Source: Rutstroemia sp. NJR-2017a BVV2 (lineage: Eukaryota > Ascomycota > Leotiomycetes > Helotiales > Rutstroemiaceae). Taken from it: a stretch of 64,000 nucleotides of DNA. The notes beneath the pieces are model-generated. The model did no database searches, had not been told where the DNA came from, and was given only the letters and a program-made list of their open reading frames with translations. A program made the translations under genes and the position numbers. The stretch's first letter is position 1. Every line of letters begins with the position of its first letter. Below, piece after piece: positions 34,350 through 46,726 of this stretch. The stretch lies in contig NJPS01000013.1 of the NCBI GenBank assembly GCA_002946415.1, forward strand, positions 930,001 through 994,000. The letters run 5' to 3'.

Positions 34350-35174
34350 ATGAGCCGCAACGAAGTCGAAATGATCGACCCAATCCCGGTCTGCGTCAAC
34401 GGCTGCCAACGCAAAATCTACTATTGCTACTTTTGCGAAACCCAAAAACGAGTCGAGCACCAAGAGCCCGCATCGATGGTCCGCACCTGGTGTGACGGTT
34501 GTCGAGGTCTTGACACTGTCCCGGTAACGGAATCCATCTTCCAGAGGTGGGAAACACAGCCGGGAGGTCAGGTTCTTCAGGGCTGTCATATATGCCGTGG
34601 TCGGGATGGGCGGGTCATGCCGTCCTGCCTGGAGGATGCTAGGCGGAGGGACGAGAGAGCCGAGAGGGAGCAGAGGGAAAGAGTTGAACGTGCTAGCACT
34701 CAGTATCAACAATCACAGGCTGAATATAGGTGAGTCGAGTGTCGTTGCAAGTGCACACTGCCAGTTTCCTATAGGAAATGCTGCCCAGTATGGCACTGAA
34801 CAGGGCCTGATACCCAGATTTCATCCTCTCTGAACTAAAAACATATTAAAAAAATGCCTGATTTCGAAACTCTTCACTCAACCCCCAAGCATCCTATCCC
34901 AAAAATATAAATATAAACATTCCAAGCGTTAATTTACCCATAATACTTTTCCTTATTTTCGATGTTCAATATTCACTATTACAAATAATCCTTATTCCGT
35001 AGGATACGTGTTTCAGACTCTTTGAAACGAATCTAATCCTCACTTAGGTACAACGTGGACAAGTTCAGCGGCCCAACAGTTACCCCCTCCATGCGAAACA
35101 TATCAAGCTCGCACTTTCAGCAAAGTTACGAAGCATTTGGAGCCACTATCCTGCATCCTTTGCAACCCATATGA
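34350..35174 (+). CDS. Small Cys-rich protein, four Cys pairs, unknown family
   Basis: First exon 34350..34729, ending in the strong donor AG|GTGAGT. If unspliced the frame stops at once (TGA 34731-34733) and gives 127 aa. A plausible second exon is 35048..35174, after TCTAATCCTCACTTAG, with 42 more codons ending in TGA (168 aa). Cysteines are ordered C15-x3-C19-x6-C26-x2-C29-x18-C48-x2-C51-x27-C79-x2-C82. This suggests two zinc-ribbon or treble-clef-like sites (YYCYFCE, WCDGC, GCHICRGRDG). A charged helix (residues 95-118, Glu/Arg-rich) follows. No signal peptide, so it is probably intracellular. The 318-nt intron is long for this window and is the weakest part of the model. Confidence 0.45.
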
Positions 35175-35701
35175 AAATGTTGTCTTTCTGTTTAATGAAC
35201 TCCTCCGCTGCTCGCTCATCTCATTCATTCATCCACCAAACATTTGAGAGCCACAAACAATCATTCTGAGACCTCCATTTCCCATTCCACCTGCTCTGAT
35301 CTCTCATCCCTCTACTCTGGACCATCATCGTTCTACCTCTCATCTAATATACCCCAATCATCTTCCTCTACTGCCTATGCATAACCCCATCCACCCTCTT
35401 TCGCGTCTCCTCTCCCCATCCTATCCCAACCGAGCGGCCAGTAACCATGGCCCTCACAATCAACAAACTCCACCACCCATCTACAACTATGTATCTACCT
35501 ATATCTCCCGACCTCAGGACCCCTAGCCTACGAACCTGGTCCCGGGCCCGATCTGCCTTAGTATCCTACATCTATCTACCTATAGCGACAAGTCCTCTCG
35601 TTCTTACCTTCACCTGCTCATAGTCACCGTATCACATCCTCACTTACCCACCCTCCTTCTAAATGAATATAAATACTCTATCCACCTACACCGTCCCTTC
35701 C

Positions 35702-35730
35702 TTACTCTTTACTCTTTACTCTTTACTCTT
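35702..35730. repeat. TTACTCT tandem repeat, four copies
   Basis: Period 7, perfect copies, in pyrimidine-rich intergenic DNA. Confidence 0.8.
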
Positions 35731-36443
35731 CGCTCTCCCCTCTCCCTTCTCCATTCTCCCCTCTATGACTTTCACCTCTCCTCTATACTGTATCCCCTAT
35801 CTCCCTCCCTGCTTACCTCATACCGTCCCATCCCAACCCATCCCAACCCACCCCCTCATAAGCGCCCAAAACCCCCTTCCCCTCTATCCCTCAACCCCTC
35901 CTTCGACCCACCACAAACCACACCGGCAACCACCAACCAAAACCAGGCTACCATATTCTCCGTTTCCGCTCCCACTCCCCAGCATTCCGCCTTTTTTCTT
36001 CTATCTTATTCCCGAACAACCCCCCCCGCCTTGTCCCCGGGAACTAGAGCCAATGCCTTCTAATCTCAAACCCTTCACCCATCCAGCCATGCATCATAAA
36101 CACCCATGGCCCCCGCTCAACTTTATCTTACCTTGCCTTATGAAGATATGAAACTCGAATCATGAAACCTATCCCCCTCACTCGTCTTCTATCCCCGCAT
36201 TTATTCTCCCTAGCAAACTTCACTCCCTCCCTCTCTGTGTCTCTCTCTCTCTCCTACAAACCTCTCCGTACCAGAGCCCTCAGCACACTACTATCAACCT
36301 CATTAAAGATAAACAAAGAATAATAAAATAAGTATTAAAGATATAACCACCTCCCAATCTTGAACTACCCCATGCATTCATCTCCCTCTCTACCTATCTG
36401 TCCATCCTCATTTTTATCAATCCCCTCTTAGATGCCATTATAG

Positions 36444-36480
36444 ACATACGAACATACATACATACATATACATATATACA
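36444..36480. repeat. ATAC/ATAT microsatellite
   Basis: Run of ACATACATACAT changing to ATACATATATAC. Confidence 0.75.
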
Positions 36481-37039
36481 ACTACTCCTCCGCCCCTCTT
36501 TCCATTTTCTGCGAACCCGCGCCTTTCTTAGATGTATACAACAATATAAAACATGCATCCATGCATCCTATGCCCATTGAAAAATAAAAGATCGTAAAAG
36601 AAGTTCCGTGTAACCCATCCTGTTCATCCATCAATATTCTCCAGGGGTATATATAGGAAAGAATTCCTATCAATTCCGTGCATGCGTGCATCCACGCCTT
36701 TCCCTCCCCACGTGGTAGAGAGCCGGCTTGTTGACCCGCTCGTCCCACAAGTGATGTGTAGCGTTGTGAAGACGTCCAGTCCAGTATGAACTCCACCGCC
36801 TTAATAACATGCAAATCTAACGACCGTATTTCAATCGTCGTGACGTCTCAATTAAAGTCATGAACCACCGATCTCGTTGATGCTGAAAACGAGTCAAACA
36901 GACCTCAACAGATAACATTCTGCCGCAGGTGACATGGCTAATCCATCTGATTTCCCCACCCATCCATTCATCATCAGCCGCATATAATCAAATCTCCATC
37001 CTGCTCATTCATCTCCATCCCCTAATTCTCCACATACGC

Positions 37040-38162
37040 TCACACCATCCTCTGCTGATCGCCCGGCATCTCAAAAACATTATTCTCGCCATGCAATTCC
37101 TGCGGTCTCTGCACGCCAGCAAACTTCTCTGTCGGACTTGGGCCCACCAGCGGCTGACCAGGAGCATAATAGCCACCTTTCTGTTCGATCGGCGAAAGTG
37201 ACGGATTGGCTCCAGCGATTGGTGAGTCATGATAGCCGCCTGATTGAGGAGAGTAGCCTCCTTCAGAATTTTTAAACCCGGTTGGTTGTTGCCTTTGCTT
37301 GGATTTGTGTCTGTAGAACAGGAAGCCTAAAAGCGCAAGAGCGACGACGCCGCAGCCTACGCCGACTCCGACGCCGATTGCGACGGCGGTTGAGCTATTG
37401 GTTGCGCCTGTACTGGGCGAGGGCAGAGATGCAGCCGAGCTGACGGCGGCGGGGTCGGTGGCGATTGTGGTGCTGAGGGCAGAGGTGATGGTGGAGCTTC
37501 CAGAGGTAATGGTAGAAAGTATTGTAGAAGACGAAGTGGAACTAGAGGAGGATGCTGTGCTAGAAGTAGTTGGCGTATAGTCAAGAGGAACTTGGGCTAG
37601 ATATTTGGCTTGATCCAGTTGAAAAATATCACTCTCGTTGGCGCAACAGGCGAAACTTCCCACCCCATGTGATCCATCATCGCAGCAACTATGTTGTTAG
37701 TAACTCCATCTTAATCAGGATTGATATATGAAGAACATACTATCTAGTGGTTTCAGTAAGACTTCCGTTGCAATATCTTACGCCTGCCGTTGAACTTCTA
37801 GCATCTGGTTGACATTGTTAGTAACTTCATAGAAAAACAGAGTGCATTTTTGAAAACATACAGTTTGTACATTTATCTAAGCAAGCTGGATCTTGCCATG
37901 TAGGATCTGTACATCCAACTCTCAAGAAGTCTTGAGCCTTTCCGTTCATCTGTACACACAGCCCGTTGCTATAACATGTTGCTCCGGCTGCACAGCATGT
38001 ACTATGGCCAGTTGTCCCATTATCACATCTATATCCCGAGTTGATATTATGTTCGCCGTCGATCACATAACATAATGTTGGAGTGTTCGCTGTCACATAA
38101 CCCAGCCATGGCACAGAACAGAACAATAAGAATTGTTTTCGCAGCGACGATCGTGAAGGCAT
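37040..38162 (-). CDS. Secreted Cys-rich, Ser/Thr-rich single-TM protein (orphan fungal family)
   Basis: Exons (-) 37862..38162, 37741..37804 and 37040..37688; 337 aa. The N-terminal stretch with LLFCSVPWLGYVTA acts as signal peptide. A Cys-rich ectodomain follows: LCYVIDGEHN, YRCDNGTTGHSTCCAAGATC, NGLC, GCTDPTW, CLDKCTN, YCNGS, YCCDD and ACCAN. Then comes a long Ser/Thr stretch, likely O-glycosylated. The TM helix is VAIGVGVGVGCGVVALALLG, followed by FLFYRHK and a Gly/Pro/Tyr-rich cytosolic tail. This cell-surface layout (Cys module, mucin-like stalk, one TM, tail) resembles fungal wall-stress sensors. The Cys module belongs to a widespread uncharacterised family, so sensing is only a guess. 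Confidence 0.8.
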
Positions 38163-40908
38163 TATTTCTGTTGGTATCCTGTTGGTATCCTTTCCTTTGA
38201 CGTTATGGAGGATTGAGGAAATGTCTGCGCGGGAGGAAAAGCAAAGTATCTGGGGGAAAATAAGGATGCCGAACAATATGAGGCACACTAAAAAGTACCC
38301 TGCTGCTGAGAAAGATCGTCGCTACTCGATACTTGATGCACTAAGAAACAGGGTCTTGAGCGAGAGGCTGATGCACTTCACCGTATAGCGAGATGAAGAT
38401 GACTCGAGCGGAATGGCGTTCAGCCTTCTGATAAGAGAGCGGAGAAAATGAATGAATGATCGAATAAATGAGAGAAGAGGCAAGACAGGACAGCGCAGAA
38501 GAAAGGGTAGGGGAGTAGGAGGTGCATATACTTACTGTATGCGAAGGAATTATGGGTCCAGGAAATAAGTATCGCAATCTCAACGGCAAAACAGACTGCT
38601 TCCCTTTCTTCCTTTTCGACGAACAAATGAATGGTAGGCTGTGGTTTGCGTCTCACTTTTCTGCATCGGCCGACTAGGGCTATGGAGAGGTCCTAAGGCT
38701 ATATCATTCAACGAATGGAAGAAAAAGGAGCGATTCTTGGCGGTTAAAAGGCTTCTATTCTTCTGTTCTCGCGGTCGAGATGATGGTTGAAATCCTCCTA
38801 AAACTCCAGGTACCAAGTGCCGCAAGCTGGCCCTCACCTCACCGACTTGCTGAGCTCTATCCTGTCTGTGCTCAAGGGCAATCTGTGCTCACAAACGCCT
38901 TTCAACCTGCCAGAATCTGCTGCTCCATTGATTTCTAGGCACGGGGAGCGGGGACGAAAAGCTCGACGCGCTCCTCGGCGACCTCTTCATCCCTAATCCC
39001 CATCTCCTCTCCTTCCACAACCCCCATCACACCCAATCGGGCGGTGCATTAAGGACTTCTGATGATCATCCACGCGAAACATGAAGGATGGGGATGCTTG
39101 TCGATTGCGTGGATCGCATCCCGTCCGTGTCGAAAGTCGCAATGGACGAGTGTGGTTGGGCGAGGGTGGCGGATGTTTCTAATAAAGGATTGAACTATGA
39201 GCATCTGAAGTGTGAAATTCCCCAAGGTGCTTGCGTATCTACGCGAATAAGTGTATGACTAAGAAATCCTACCCTAATCAGCCAATCATGGCACCAATTC
39301 ATCCTGTCGGATCGTCCCTTCTGCATCAATGCAACTCTACCACGTTTTGCAAAGCATAACCTTAAAGCTGCATTGAAGAAGTTCTTGGAGTAAGCTACAA
39401 AACTTGCGAGGAAATGTAAAATACTTGGTTGATGCATATACTTCGCACAACCCTTCAGGAAACTCTCGTGAAGCTCACATCTCCCTCGCAGTTATCTATC
39501 TTGGACTCACCTCCTCCCATCCCACCTTCAAACCTCAAAACCTCAGACCTCAAAACTTATGGAGCATTAACTCATATCTTCCACATTTCACCCGAACATA
39601 TCCCATCTCATCCCATCTCATCCCATTCTATCCAGCCCATCTTACAGTATCTAGTCAACACATCCAGAACACAGCACCCCCAAATCCCCCACTTACTCGA
39701 CGACTACGAAGTACACACGCTACAATCCTCCCACCTCAAGCACACCCTTCCCTCAAACCTCAGAGCTCGATCTCAAACCTTCCTTCCTTTCCCATTCCCG
39801 ACCAACCCCAAACGAAAGTTCCGTAATCTTCATATCCAAGAACACCACACCCCAAAAATGTAACCCTTATGAAACCCACCTCCCACCCCTCTCTCACTGC
39901 TTTGCACGCATCGTGCTGGTACTGTGCAAGACTAGGCGAAAACAGTTTGATTCGATGTGCTACCGTAGAACCAAGGGTAACTAACTGCCCAAGGCGGGTT
40001 TGACATAAAGTACTCGTATACGCTACCTCGTTCCTCGCATTCCGGGGTTATTCTGGCGAAATATCTGATGTCTAAGCAGAGATGAGATCATATAAGAACA
40101 AACGCTCGGGTATTGAATCTCGAGCGCGTGTATATACATAGCGTAGCTTACGGGTAAGAACTCTATTTTCGAGAGGTATTTTTATAACATTTAAGGTGGA
40201 CAAATCCCGACTACAGCATCGCAGAGCAAGATCTGAAGCGCCGCAGAGTGATATTGAAATCCTCTGATGCTATACGAAGTCATTTCGCTGCATTGGTGTT
40301 TACATGCAAATTCCGCTCCGCTCCTGATGGCATCACTGGTCTTTCTTCCTTGAATGTTGTAGATGACTCAGCCGTTCATAGCGTGAGCCCTTGGTAACCT
40401 AAAGATGGATGCTCCGCGCGTATAAGAGCCTCTTGGTAGCCTACACGTTGGTCACGGGTGGCGCATTATGGCCAGTAAACCCAACACTTAAAGGCGCGGT
40501 GAGCCAACTTTTGCTGCTTGATATAATTCTACCTAACTGTTAAAGTGGCTGGGCAACGACACTGCTAACACGGTAGGAGAGCACAAGCGATAAGTACGGC
40601 CGTGGGCCTCGTCAAGAATTGCTTGGAAGAATTTCAATTGAGGTCCAGGATGCTATGATCCGATGCCTTCAACCTTCTGCGTCATCGATCGCGAAACAAG
40701 TCTTCGTGATCCTTCCACTATTTGTATGAAGATTCCAAAAATTTAGAACCCATACAATCCTCATGCCTCGTTGATTTAACATTTGAAACAGACAGGGCCT
40801 AACCTCAGATCTCTGCACTGGCAATAACAACCCGAAACCAACAAAGCAGGAGATCTACCCCGCAAGTCCATAGTGACGACTCGGGTGTCATCCGTTGGAG
40901 TACGCAAT
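38163..40908. other. Intergenic, 2.7 kb
   Basis: No gene supported. Contains pyrimidine-rich repeats around 39601-39630 (10-bp TCCCATCTCA, about three copies). The overlapping ORFs at 39404-39863 are products of that repeat-rich sequence. The 3' UTR of the DsbA-like gene would lie at the right end. Confidence 0.45.
39601..39630. repeat. TCCCATCTCA tandem repeat
   Basis: Two exact 10-bp copies and a diverged third. Confidence 0.7.
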
Positions 40909-41848
40909 TCATGCAACGTTCTTCTCCAGCCACTGTTGGTTCCGTCAGCCTCACGCCTACCAACAACATCTCCATATCTCCCAACCCACGCGAAACAAAC
41001 CAACAGAGTAAAAAAATAAGCATAAACTCACCTCCTCCCACTGTTCTCCCGAAAAGCTTGAACTAATAGAGTTCTCCACCACGCCGTCAAAAACAACCGT
41101 GGGCGTAACGTGTATGCCGACCAATCTGTTCATCTTGACCAACACCTTCAGATCATTCGTGACTCCGTTGCCAGTATTTAAACTTCCGTCCTCGGCTGGC
41201 TTGTCGCTAATTCTCAATAAATCCATCATTTGCTTCTCATCAACTCCGACTTTTCCACCGATCTGCGCAAGACGTTCATACGTTTTGTTCCGAGTCTCGT
41301 TCACAACATTGACGTCGTAGAAGGATTTTGCGTCGGAGAAAAGGGCTGCGCTGAAGTCGTAGAATTTGCTAGGTTGCACTGGATTAGAAAGTTAGCGGTG
41401 ATGAACCTCTAGAATATAGTAGATCGCGAACCAGAACCAGAACCATAGCAGCAAATGGTAAACTAGTTAATGGAATTGGCCCGTTTAGCCAAACTCACAT
41501 TTAAGCACCGCAACTCCAGCTTCATGCACGAGCGTCGAGCTCGGATGCCATGGCTGGACTTGTTGCCGGAAGAGAATCTGTACTTTGTCTGCGTACTTCT
41601 GCTTGATTAAGGGCATGACGGAGCTGTGCACTGTGTTGAACATCTTGGCGGAGAACTACATGGATACATGTTAGACGTGGGATAGCATGATAGGTAAACT
41701 TGCAGTGAAGGGCTCAGGAACAAGAGGATCTCAGCGACATTCATCCACGTACAGGGCAGACATAGTCAAGATACAATTCAAGTGTATGTAGAGTCGGAGC
41801 ATTGGTTGCCGCGAACTTCTGCCCCGCGAATCTGGGTGCAAGAGCCAT
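40909..41848 (-). CDS. DsbA-like thioredoxin-fold protein with single-Cys CPFS motif
   Basis: Four exons (-): 41753..41848, 41499..41655, 41032..41378 and 40909..40932; 207 aa. The fold is indicated by LHTLELYLDYVCPFSAKMFN (strand plus active-site helix), QVQPWHPSS, a helical insert and VGIHVTPTVVFDGVV with the cis-Pro loop. It ends GEQWEEWLEKNVA, with the last eight codons on a separate 24-nt exon. The CxxC of true DsbA is CPFS here (C31 and Ser), so a disulphide oxidase role is unlikely. A glutathione-dependent or FrnE/2-HCCA-isomerase-like role is possible. There is no signal peptide, so it is probably cytosolic. Introns of 97-120 nt are longer than the local norm. Confidence 0.85.
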
Positions 41849-42402
41849 TTCTGGGGAATTGAGAGACTTGGAATGATGTAATGGATGTAGAATCTAATCG
41901 CGCTGAGGAAATATCGACACTTTTGGGGAACGATTGTGCTCTGTTTCAGATGCAATACTGATGCCGGAACGAGCCTCACTCAAAATGACGTGACTTTAGC
42001 CCGAGGGCTCAAATGTGGGGGTAGTGATACTTAGATAACATGTGGGTCGAAGATATAAATATATAACTTTTGTGATGGAATTGTGATAGGAAGAATTCAG
42101 CGGTTCTGAACCGATTGCCTCTTTAGTTCAGCTATATAAAAAGATTCTTCGCGATCCTTCACGTCTTCATGGTCGTGCACTCACTATGCATGGTTCTGCA
42201 TCATCTAACCTGTGACAAATGTGAACGCAACATCTAGTTGAAGTCGTCCGACGTTTACTACTCCGTGGTCAAGCTCGAAATTCCACTCTAATACCCCTCA
42301 TTATACGCTGGTCCTATATATATCCAAGCATCCTAAGGACGCCGATATTCAAATGGACAAAGAAACGCCCCGCTGAATATACAATATATAAATTCGTAAC
42401 AT
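41849..42402. other. Intergenic, DsbA-like promoter / YPT35 3' end
   Basis: 554 bp between two tandem minus-strand genes. No element recognised. Confidence 0.4.
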
Positions 42403-43148
42403 CTACGAGAACAAGAACTCTTTCAGTACAGGAGATCCTGAGAATTCTGGATTAAGCAATATACAACTAGACAGAACCGAAGTCAGTAAGAGTGGTTGCA
42501 CGGGACTAATCGGGGCCAACCTTACTTCAAAAAGTACTGTAGACCAGCGCGTCTATTTTCCAAAAACTTTGGGCGAAACTTTGAGATGACGCTCTTGGGC
42601 GGCAATGGTGGTATCGTTCCCGAGGAATTGGGAAATGTTCGTATTAAGTTAAGTCGTAAGTCATCAAATTCAGAGTATCGCTTTCGGATTCGCATGATGC
42701 CACCCTAAGAGGCTGTCAGTATCCGGTTTATGCACGTCAAAACGGAAGGCTGTTTTGTACGCACATGTAAAGTTTCAACCGTGATATTCCACACAACAAA
42801 TGCGCCAATGTTTCCTATGTTTGTCTTGCCGCCGTTTATAACAACATGATCCTCGATGTATACACTCTTTGCCCAGCAGGCCTCGTTTTTCGCGTCCTCC
42901 CCATCGGTGTTGTCTTGTAAGGTAATTCCGGCGTGCCCAACGGATTCGATGGATGCACTGGACACTGATCGTTGATGCGCCTGATGCCAGTAGGGTGGTG
43001 ACGTTATCGGCGAGGTCGATGGAGAGTCATTCGCATGGTCGACTGTATGTATGCTTGGTGAGGTGATCTGAGGTTTGTTTGAGCCAGCCACGTCTACCGT
43101 CCCCTTCACGCTGCCATTGTTATATTGATGGCCTGTGGCAGACTCCAT
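42403..43148 (-). CDS. YPT35: PX-domain protein Ypt35 (endosomal phosphoinositide binding)
   Basis: Exons (-) 42765..43148, 42526..42704 and 42403..42466; 208 aa. A Ser/Pro/Thr-rich disordered N-terminus (to about 85) is followed by WAKSVYIEDHVVINGG, FVVWNITVETLHGG, RIRKRYSEFDDLRLNLI, the PPLPPKS loop, FRPKFLENRRAGLQYFLN and PVLKEFLFS. These are the PX elements, including the RRYSEF-type basic site for PI3P and the PxxP loop. Yeast Ypt35 is an endosomal/vacuolar adaptor that recruits Vps13 through a short motif in its disordered N-terminus. Whether such a motif is present here cannot be judged by eye. The last exon codes for 21 codons only. Confidence 0.9.
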
Positions 43149-44773
43149 CCATTTGCAATGGCTGTGCCACTCAATGGGAAGGAATGTGTCGTTGGTAACG
43201 TCTGGATTGGAGTATGATCAACGGGGTGAGATTCAAAGATGGTGGTTGAGGTTTAAATTTGCTAAGTACAAGGTTGGTAAGTGACAGCAAAGATCCCTGC
43301 AGCTTTCCCCAAGTCTAAAATGTTTATCGCCGCTTTGTTCATGCGAAGTACAGTCGCTTCGTATACATCTACGGAGCAACTTGGCATTGTGCAGCTGGTT
43401 GTGAAACCACCAACCTCTAAGATATCCTCATATCCCGTGTGAGCAGATTCCCACCCCGAACATTCCCATCTTTCTCTTTGGTGGACCTTGGAGAACCTTG
43501 AAGAACCTTAAGTTGGGGGAGGGCGATGGTACGGAGAGGAGAAGGAAATGCCGGTGATGAACGGGCCTTCTGTGAGACACACTTCGGATGGACTTTGATT
43601 TGATCTTACCAAACAAGATCTTCCACTTTGAGGTTGTCAGGTTGAATTGAGGAGCAAGACAAGGACTCATGATTCTTATTATTTGTGGAGCTGGACGAGG
43701 GAAATCACTGAACAACCCGAAAGTATGTATTTAGGCGTAGATGAGCAGATGAGCAGATGAGCAGATGTGCAGATTGTGGCAAGGATAATTTTGGGTGAAG
43801 CGGGATTATATCTTCCTTAATGTACGGAAGTACAAGTACAGTGGAGCGTACAGTAAGGTTGCGGAGTAATGGATTAAGGAAGCAAATCAATTTGAGATTG
43901 ACGCACAATCCGCGAGATCTCTTGACCCTTCCTCCATGCAGCGCACTACTCTAGGCAGATATGCCGTTATATCCTGATGCTAACAAGCTCACTAACACAT
44001 ACAGCAGTCTTGCAGCGAACGATACGAATAAACGGCGTACGTGAATGGGTGGGACTGAGGGCATTCATACGTCGGCACGAAATGATGCTAAAGATGGAAC
44101 TCTTTTTCCGGAGAGTAATCGACTTATGAATCTACGATGCGACCATGCGACCATGCTACGATGTTTACGAACTAGTGGATAGATGTCTCGAATTCTGCTC
44201 TTAGAGATCCTCGTTGCTCCTCACAAATCCGCGGTCGTGATTGGTGGGCCAAGTGGAGCGTTGCTAAAAGAAGCTTAAGCTGATAAACCGGGGCTTTCAC
44301 TAGCTGCATGCTCCTAGCGGTAGATACCTACAAATGGGGGGAAGGAGGCGCTTTTTCCCCAATATGAGTCGGGGTTCACAGATAGCTCTCTCATACGGGA
44401 TATGTTGGATTGACATTTATAAAGATATCCCATCTTCCTCTCCTGTTCTCCTCCCACTTCTCACACATACTTTCGCTGCATCGTCCTCAAGTACATTCGC
44501 TTTTGCTGTTTGCATCAAGTCGCTTCAATTTGAGAATTCCCTCGTTCTTCTCATCTACCCGTCTCGGATTTCTATTTTCTGCAAGGTAAATAAACACGGC
44601 TTCCTAGTTACATTCCGAGCACACGAGCGAAAATACTCCCGCCACTTTTTAAATTTGTCCGATAGCTCTTCTCGTCTTCCGGAGTTCAGTACTGATCTTG
44701 CACTTTGTCAACAGTCCCTCGAGATACGATCCATTTACTTGATCTCTTCATCAATCATAAAAACCCCATCAAG
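43149..44773. other. Divergent intergenic region YPT35 / DUF7707-type gene
   Basis: 1.6 kb. Contains an 8-bp tandem repeat at 43739-43770. The ORF at 44334-44807 overlaps the leader of the next gene and has no domain. Confidence 0.45.
43739..43770. repeat. AGATGAGC tandem repeat, four copies
   Basis: Three exact 8-bp copies and one with a single change. Confidence 0.8.
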
Positions 44774-45481
44774 ATGCATTCATTCAAGATCTCTGCAGCT
44801 CTCGTAGCTACCGCCTTGTTCAGCTTGACCGGTGCTCAATCGATCGACCCCGACAGTGTTCCATTAGCTACTCGTCGTATGTTTTCCCCGATTCTTGAGA
44901 TGCTGCTGTGCATATACTGATAATCGATTCCTAGAATCGTGGTGCCAATCTCAACAATCATCTTGCCCATTACTCTGCCTCCAACTTTCGGGGTCATCCT
45001 CCACCACCGATGCTAACACTTGCGATGCTGTAAGTACTCTTTTGTTGAATTCTCCGGAGTAGAAGTTAACACCTGATAGACAACCCTCGACTTCGAGTGC
45101 ATTTGTGGCAACGGACTATCACCAAACGCCTCCGAATATTCCCAGACACTTCCTTACTTCATCTGCACGCAATACAATCAACAATGCATTAAGAATTGCA
45201 ACGGTGACTCTACTTGCCAAGCTGCATGCGTAGATGACCACCCTTGCGGAGCCCAAAACCCAACTCGTATCAACACTACAAGCAGTGCCACTCAATCGGC
45301 CACCAGTTCCGCTGGTGCCAGCAGCACAAACAACGTCGCATATACTGGCTTGGGTGGTTCATCGGCAACATCAACCTCTACTCCCAAGAGTGGAGCACAA
45401 ATGACCTTGGACTTCGGCCGATCTTATGGTCTCGCTGTAGTTTTCGCCAGTGTCTTCGCTGGCTTCGCTTTGGTCATGTAG
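44774..45481 (+). CDS. GPI-anchored Cys-rich DUF7707-type surface protein
   Basis: Exons 44774..44876, 44935..45029 and 45080..45481; 199 aa. Signal peptide MHSFKISAALVATALFSLTG. The Cys domain has WCQSQQSSCPLLCLQL, NTCDATTLDFECICGNGLSP, ASEYSQTLPYFIC and QCIKNCNGDSTC, and closes with CGAQNPTRIN. A Ser/Thr/Ala-rich stalk follows and a hydrophobic C-terminus (YGLAVVFASVFAGFALVM) preceded by a Gly/Ala/Ser region, as in GPI-attachment signals. The family is common in filamentous ascomycetes, related in layout to CFEM proteins but without a proven role. Cell-wall or haustorial/effector functions are speculative. Confidence 0.88.
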
Positions 45482-46726
45482 GCCGACCAGGGTCAGCAGG
45501 GATAAATGGGTTGGGGAAAAGCGACCTGCAGATGTCTTATGATATCTCTGAACTTTTACTTTTGCATTCGGACGGACAGCTTTGGGATTGAATTTTAGCG
45601 GTCATGGAATATTTTTTTGTGGCAACCTTTGAGCGTTTCCTGCACATAACGTCTTCTGCATGGGTAACGAGGATAGCTTACTTGCTAGCCTTTTAATAAT
45701 TGATAATGAGGGTTGGACACGACGACAGCTTACTTCTGGCTACGAAATAGAAGCAAAATCAATCAAATCAAATCAAATCAAATCAACTTAACACAACACA
45801 CTCTGCGTTTGAGGCATTCTTCACATCATCTGTAGGGCCGCCCCAAGTGAAGCTATCAACAGATTGAAAGTGGGTCAAAACTTCAACCATTGATTGCTTA
45901 AATAGGTACCTTGTACTTTTTTAATGAACCCCTATTTTGCATGTGAAATTGTGAATGGGAAAATAAGCAAACGCAGAAATTAAGAAAAGATTGAAAGAAA
46001 GGGGGAAACAGAGGAAGCACTTAGGAAGCCCACTCTTATATAGAATCTCTAACAATTTCAATCTGGAACGACTCGTAGGAATATACGCAAGCAGTTTTAT
46101 TTTTACATACACTCATTATGCTCCTTGATCCATAAGTTCATAACTAAGCTTGACATCAATTATCATGTGAAAGCTTTTACCGCCAAAGGTTCTTCGCTCG
46201 CCAGCAGAGCAAAGCAATCCCTAGGATGACGCGGATCTTGCAGTAACGCACCCCTGAGGAGTCATTGACCAACAAAATTCTTCAATCTTGCGGGCGCTGC
46301 GGAGACTGGGATGGACACCTAATAGTCAACCCACCACTGAAAAGAGCCTTTTTCTATACCGCGCCGGATTTCCCATAGAATGCCCTTAGAATTCTTCGAC
46401 CGGTGAACCCCTACATACATCACACTTCACACTTCACATTGTCACAAGCAGATCTAAACTTTAATAATAAAGTTCCAAGCTACTCTTTTCTTTTTTGTAT
46501 TTGTGTTTACTTTTATTTCACATTTCGCTGCTCTCTTCAACTTCATTGTCTTATATAGACTATTTTTCATACTAATAACCCCTTCTTTTCTTGTGTCGCT
46601 CGGGTCGGAAGCGGATTCCACCCTCTTTAATTCAAAATTCATCAAATTAATAAATTGCTCGCTGTGAATACAGCAACAGCCCAAGACGTCCTTCCTCTTC
46701 CTGTAACGACTCCGAAATCGACGACA
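45482..46726. other. Intergenic, 1.2 kb
   Basis: Holds the 3' end of the DUF7707-type gene, an AATCA microsatellite (45761-45785) and the promoter of EPT1. No other gene is recognised. Confidence 0.45.
45761..45785. repeat. AATCA pentanucleotide repeat
   Basis: Five uninterrupted copies. Confidence 0.85.

Larger units (their letters stand above)
35175..37039. other. Pyrimidine-rich intergenic region
   Basis: 1.9 kb, strongly C/T-rich on the plus strand. The 162-codon ORF at 35663-36151 is a low-complexity Pro/Leu/Ser string and is not called. Simple repeats occur at 35702-35730 (7-bp TTACTCT, four copies), 36241-36254 (CT) and 36444-36480 (ATAC/ATAT). Confidence 0.5.

Noticed and set aside
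35663..36151. 162-codon plus-strand ORF
   Set aside because: Composed of Pro/Ser/Leu/His from a pyrimidine-rich spacer; no domain, no splice context.
44334..44773. Plus-strand ORF before the DUF7707-type gene
   Set aside because: Falls in the leader region, ends inside the next gene in another frame and has no domain.
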